The notes beneath the pieces were generated by a model that saw only the letters and a program-made list of their open reading frames with translations, was not told the DNA's origin and searched no databases. A stretch of DNA of 5,350 bases from the NCBI GenBank assembly GCA_946885925.1, contig CAMPHP010000290.1:1-5350 (forward strand), given 5' to 3'. A program made the translations under genes and the position numbers. Positions 5,288 through 5,350 of the stretch are shown in pieces. Source of the stretch: an uncultured Litorilinea sp. (GTDB lineage Bacteria > Chloroflexota > Anaerolineae > Caldilineales > Caldilineaceae). Position 1 is the stretch's first letter. Each line of letters starts with the position of its first letter.

Positions 5288-5350
5288 ATGATTACTCGAC
5301 GTGATTTTCTGAAAATTGGTGCTGTAGCAGGTGCTGGGGTCGCCCTCTTC
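5288..5350 (+). CDS. Tat-exported protein, N-terminal fragment (cut by window end)
   Basis: Only the first 21 codons are present. They encode a typical twin-arginine signal peptide: T3-R4-R5-D6-F7-L8-K9 fits the (S/T)-R-R-x-F-L-K consensus and is followed by a hydrophobic Gly/Ala-rich stretch (IGAVAGAGVALF). Such proteins are folded in the cytoplasm, often with a cofactor, and exported through the TatABC translocase. The passenger is outside the window; multicopper oxidases, molybdopterin enzymes, substrate-binding proteins and others carry the same type of leader, so no function is assigned. The start is fixed by GGAGG at 5276-5280, which is partly held in a hairpin. Confidence 0.85.
   Translation, partial: MITRRDFLKIGAVAGAGVALF

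Overview
The window is a stretch of bacterial chromosome with moderate GC, most likely from a member of the Chloroflexota. This is inferred from one very characteristic gene type, a large one-protein XRE / NB-ARC / TPR regulator that is abundant in that phylum, together with loosely packed single-gene units and good Shine-Dalgarno sites. No ribosomal or other phylogenetic marker is present, so the assignment is an inference.

Layout, left to right. Positions 1-65 hold five tandem copies of a 13-bp unit. A cupin-fold protein is encoded on the minus strand (stop at 114, preferred start at 680, open frame up to 749). A divergent intergenic region follows, rich in short direct repeats. On the plus strand at 937-3447 is an 836-residue signal-transduction regulator of the STAND class (XRE helix-turn-helix, NB-ARC NTPase, TPR repeats). 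A short spacer then carries an extended -10 promoter and three tandem 15-bp repeats. Next is a 317-residue six-bladed beta-propeller that resembles peptidyl-alpha-hydroxyglycine alpha-amidating lyase (PAL) (3547-4500), closed by a strong intrinsic terminator. A gene-poor gap of about 250 bp leads to a 109-residue cysteine-containing hypothetical protein (4818-5147). The window ends in the first 21 codons of a Tat-exported protein whose ribosome-binding site can be folded into a hairpin.

The genes do not form one obvious pathway. The cupin gene and the STAND regulator are divergent and share a repeat-rich control region, so the regulator could control the cupin gene, itself, or both (inference). 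The PAL-like gene has its own promoter and terminator and looks monocistronic. The two most informative observations are that the PAL-like propeller keeps the three-histidine metal site plus the catalytic Tyr and one Arg of PAL but has no secretion signal, and that short 12-15 bp direct repeats recur in most intergenic regions, some placed like regulator boxes relative to recognisable -10 elements.
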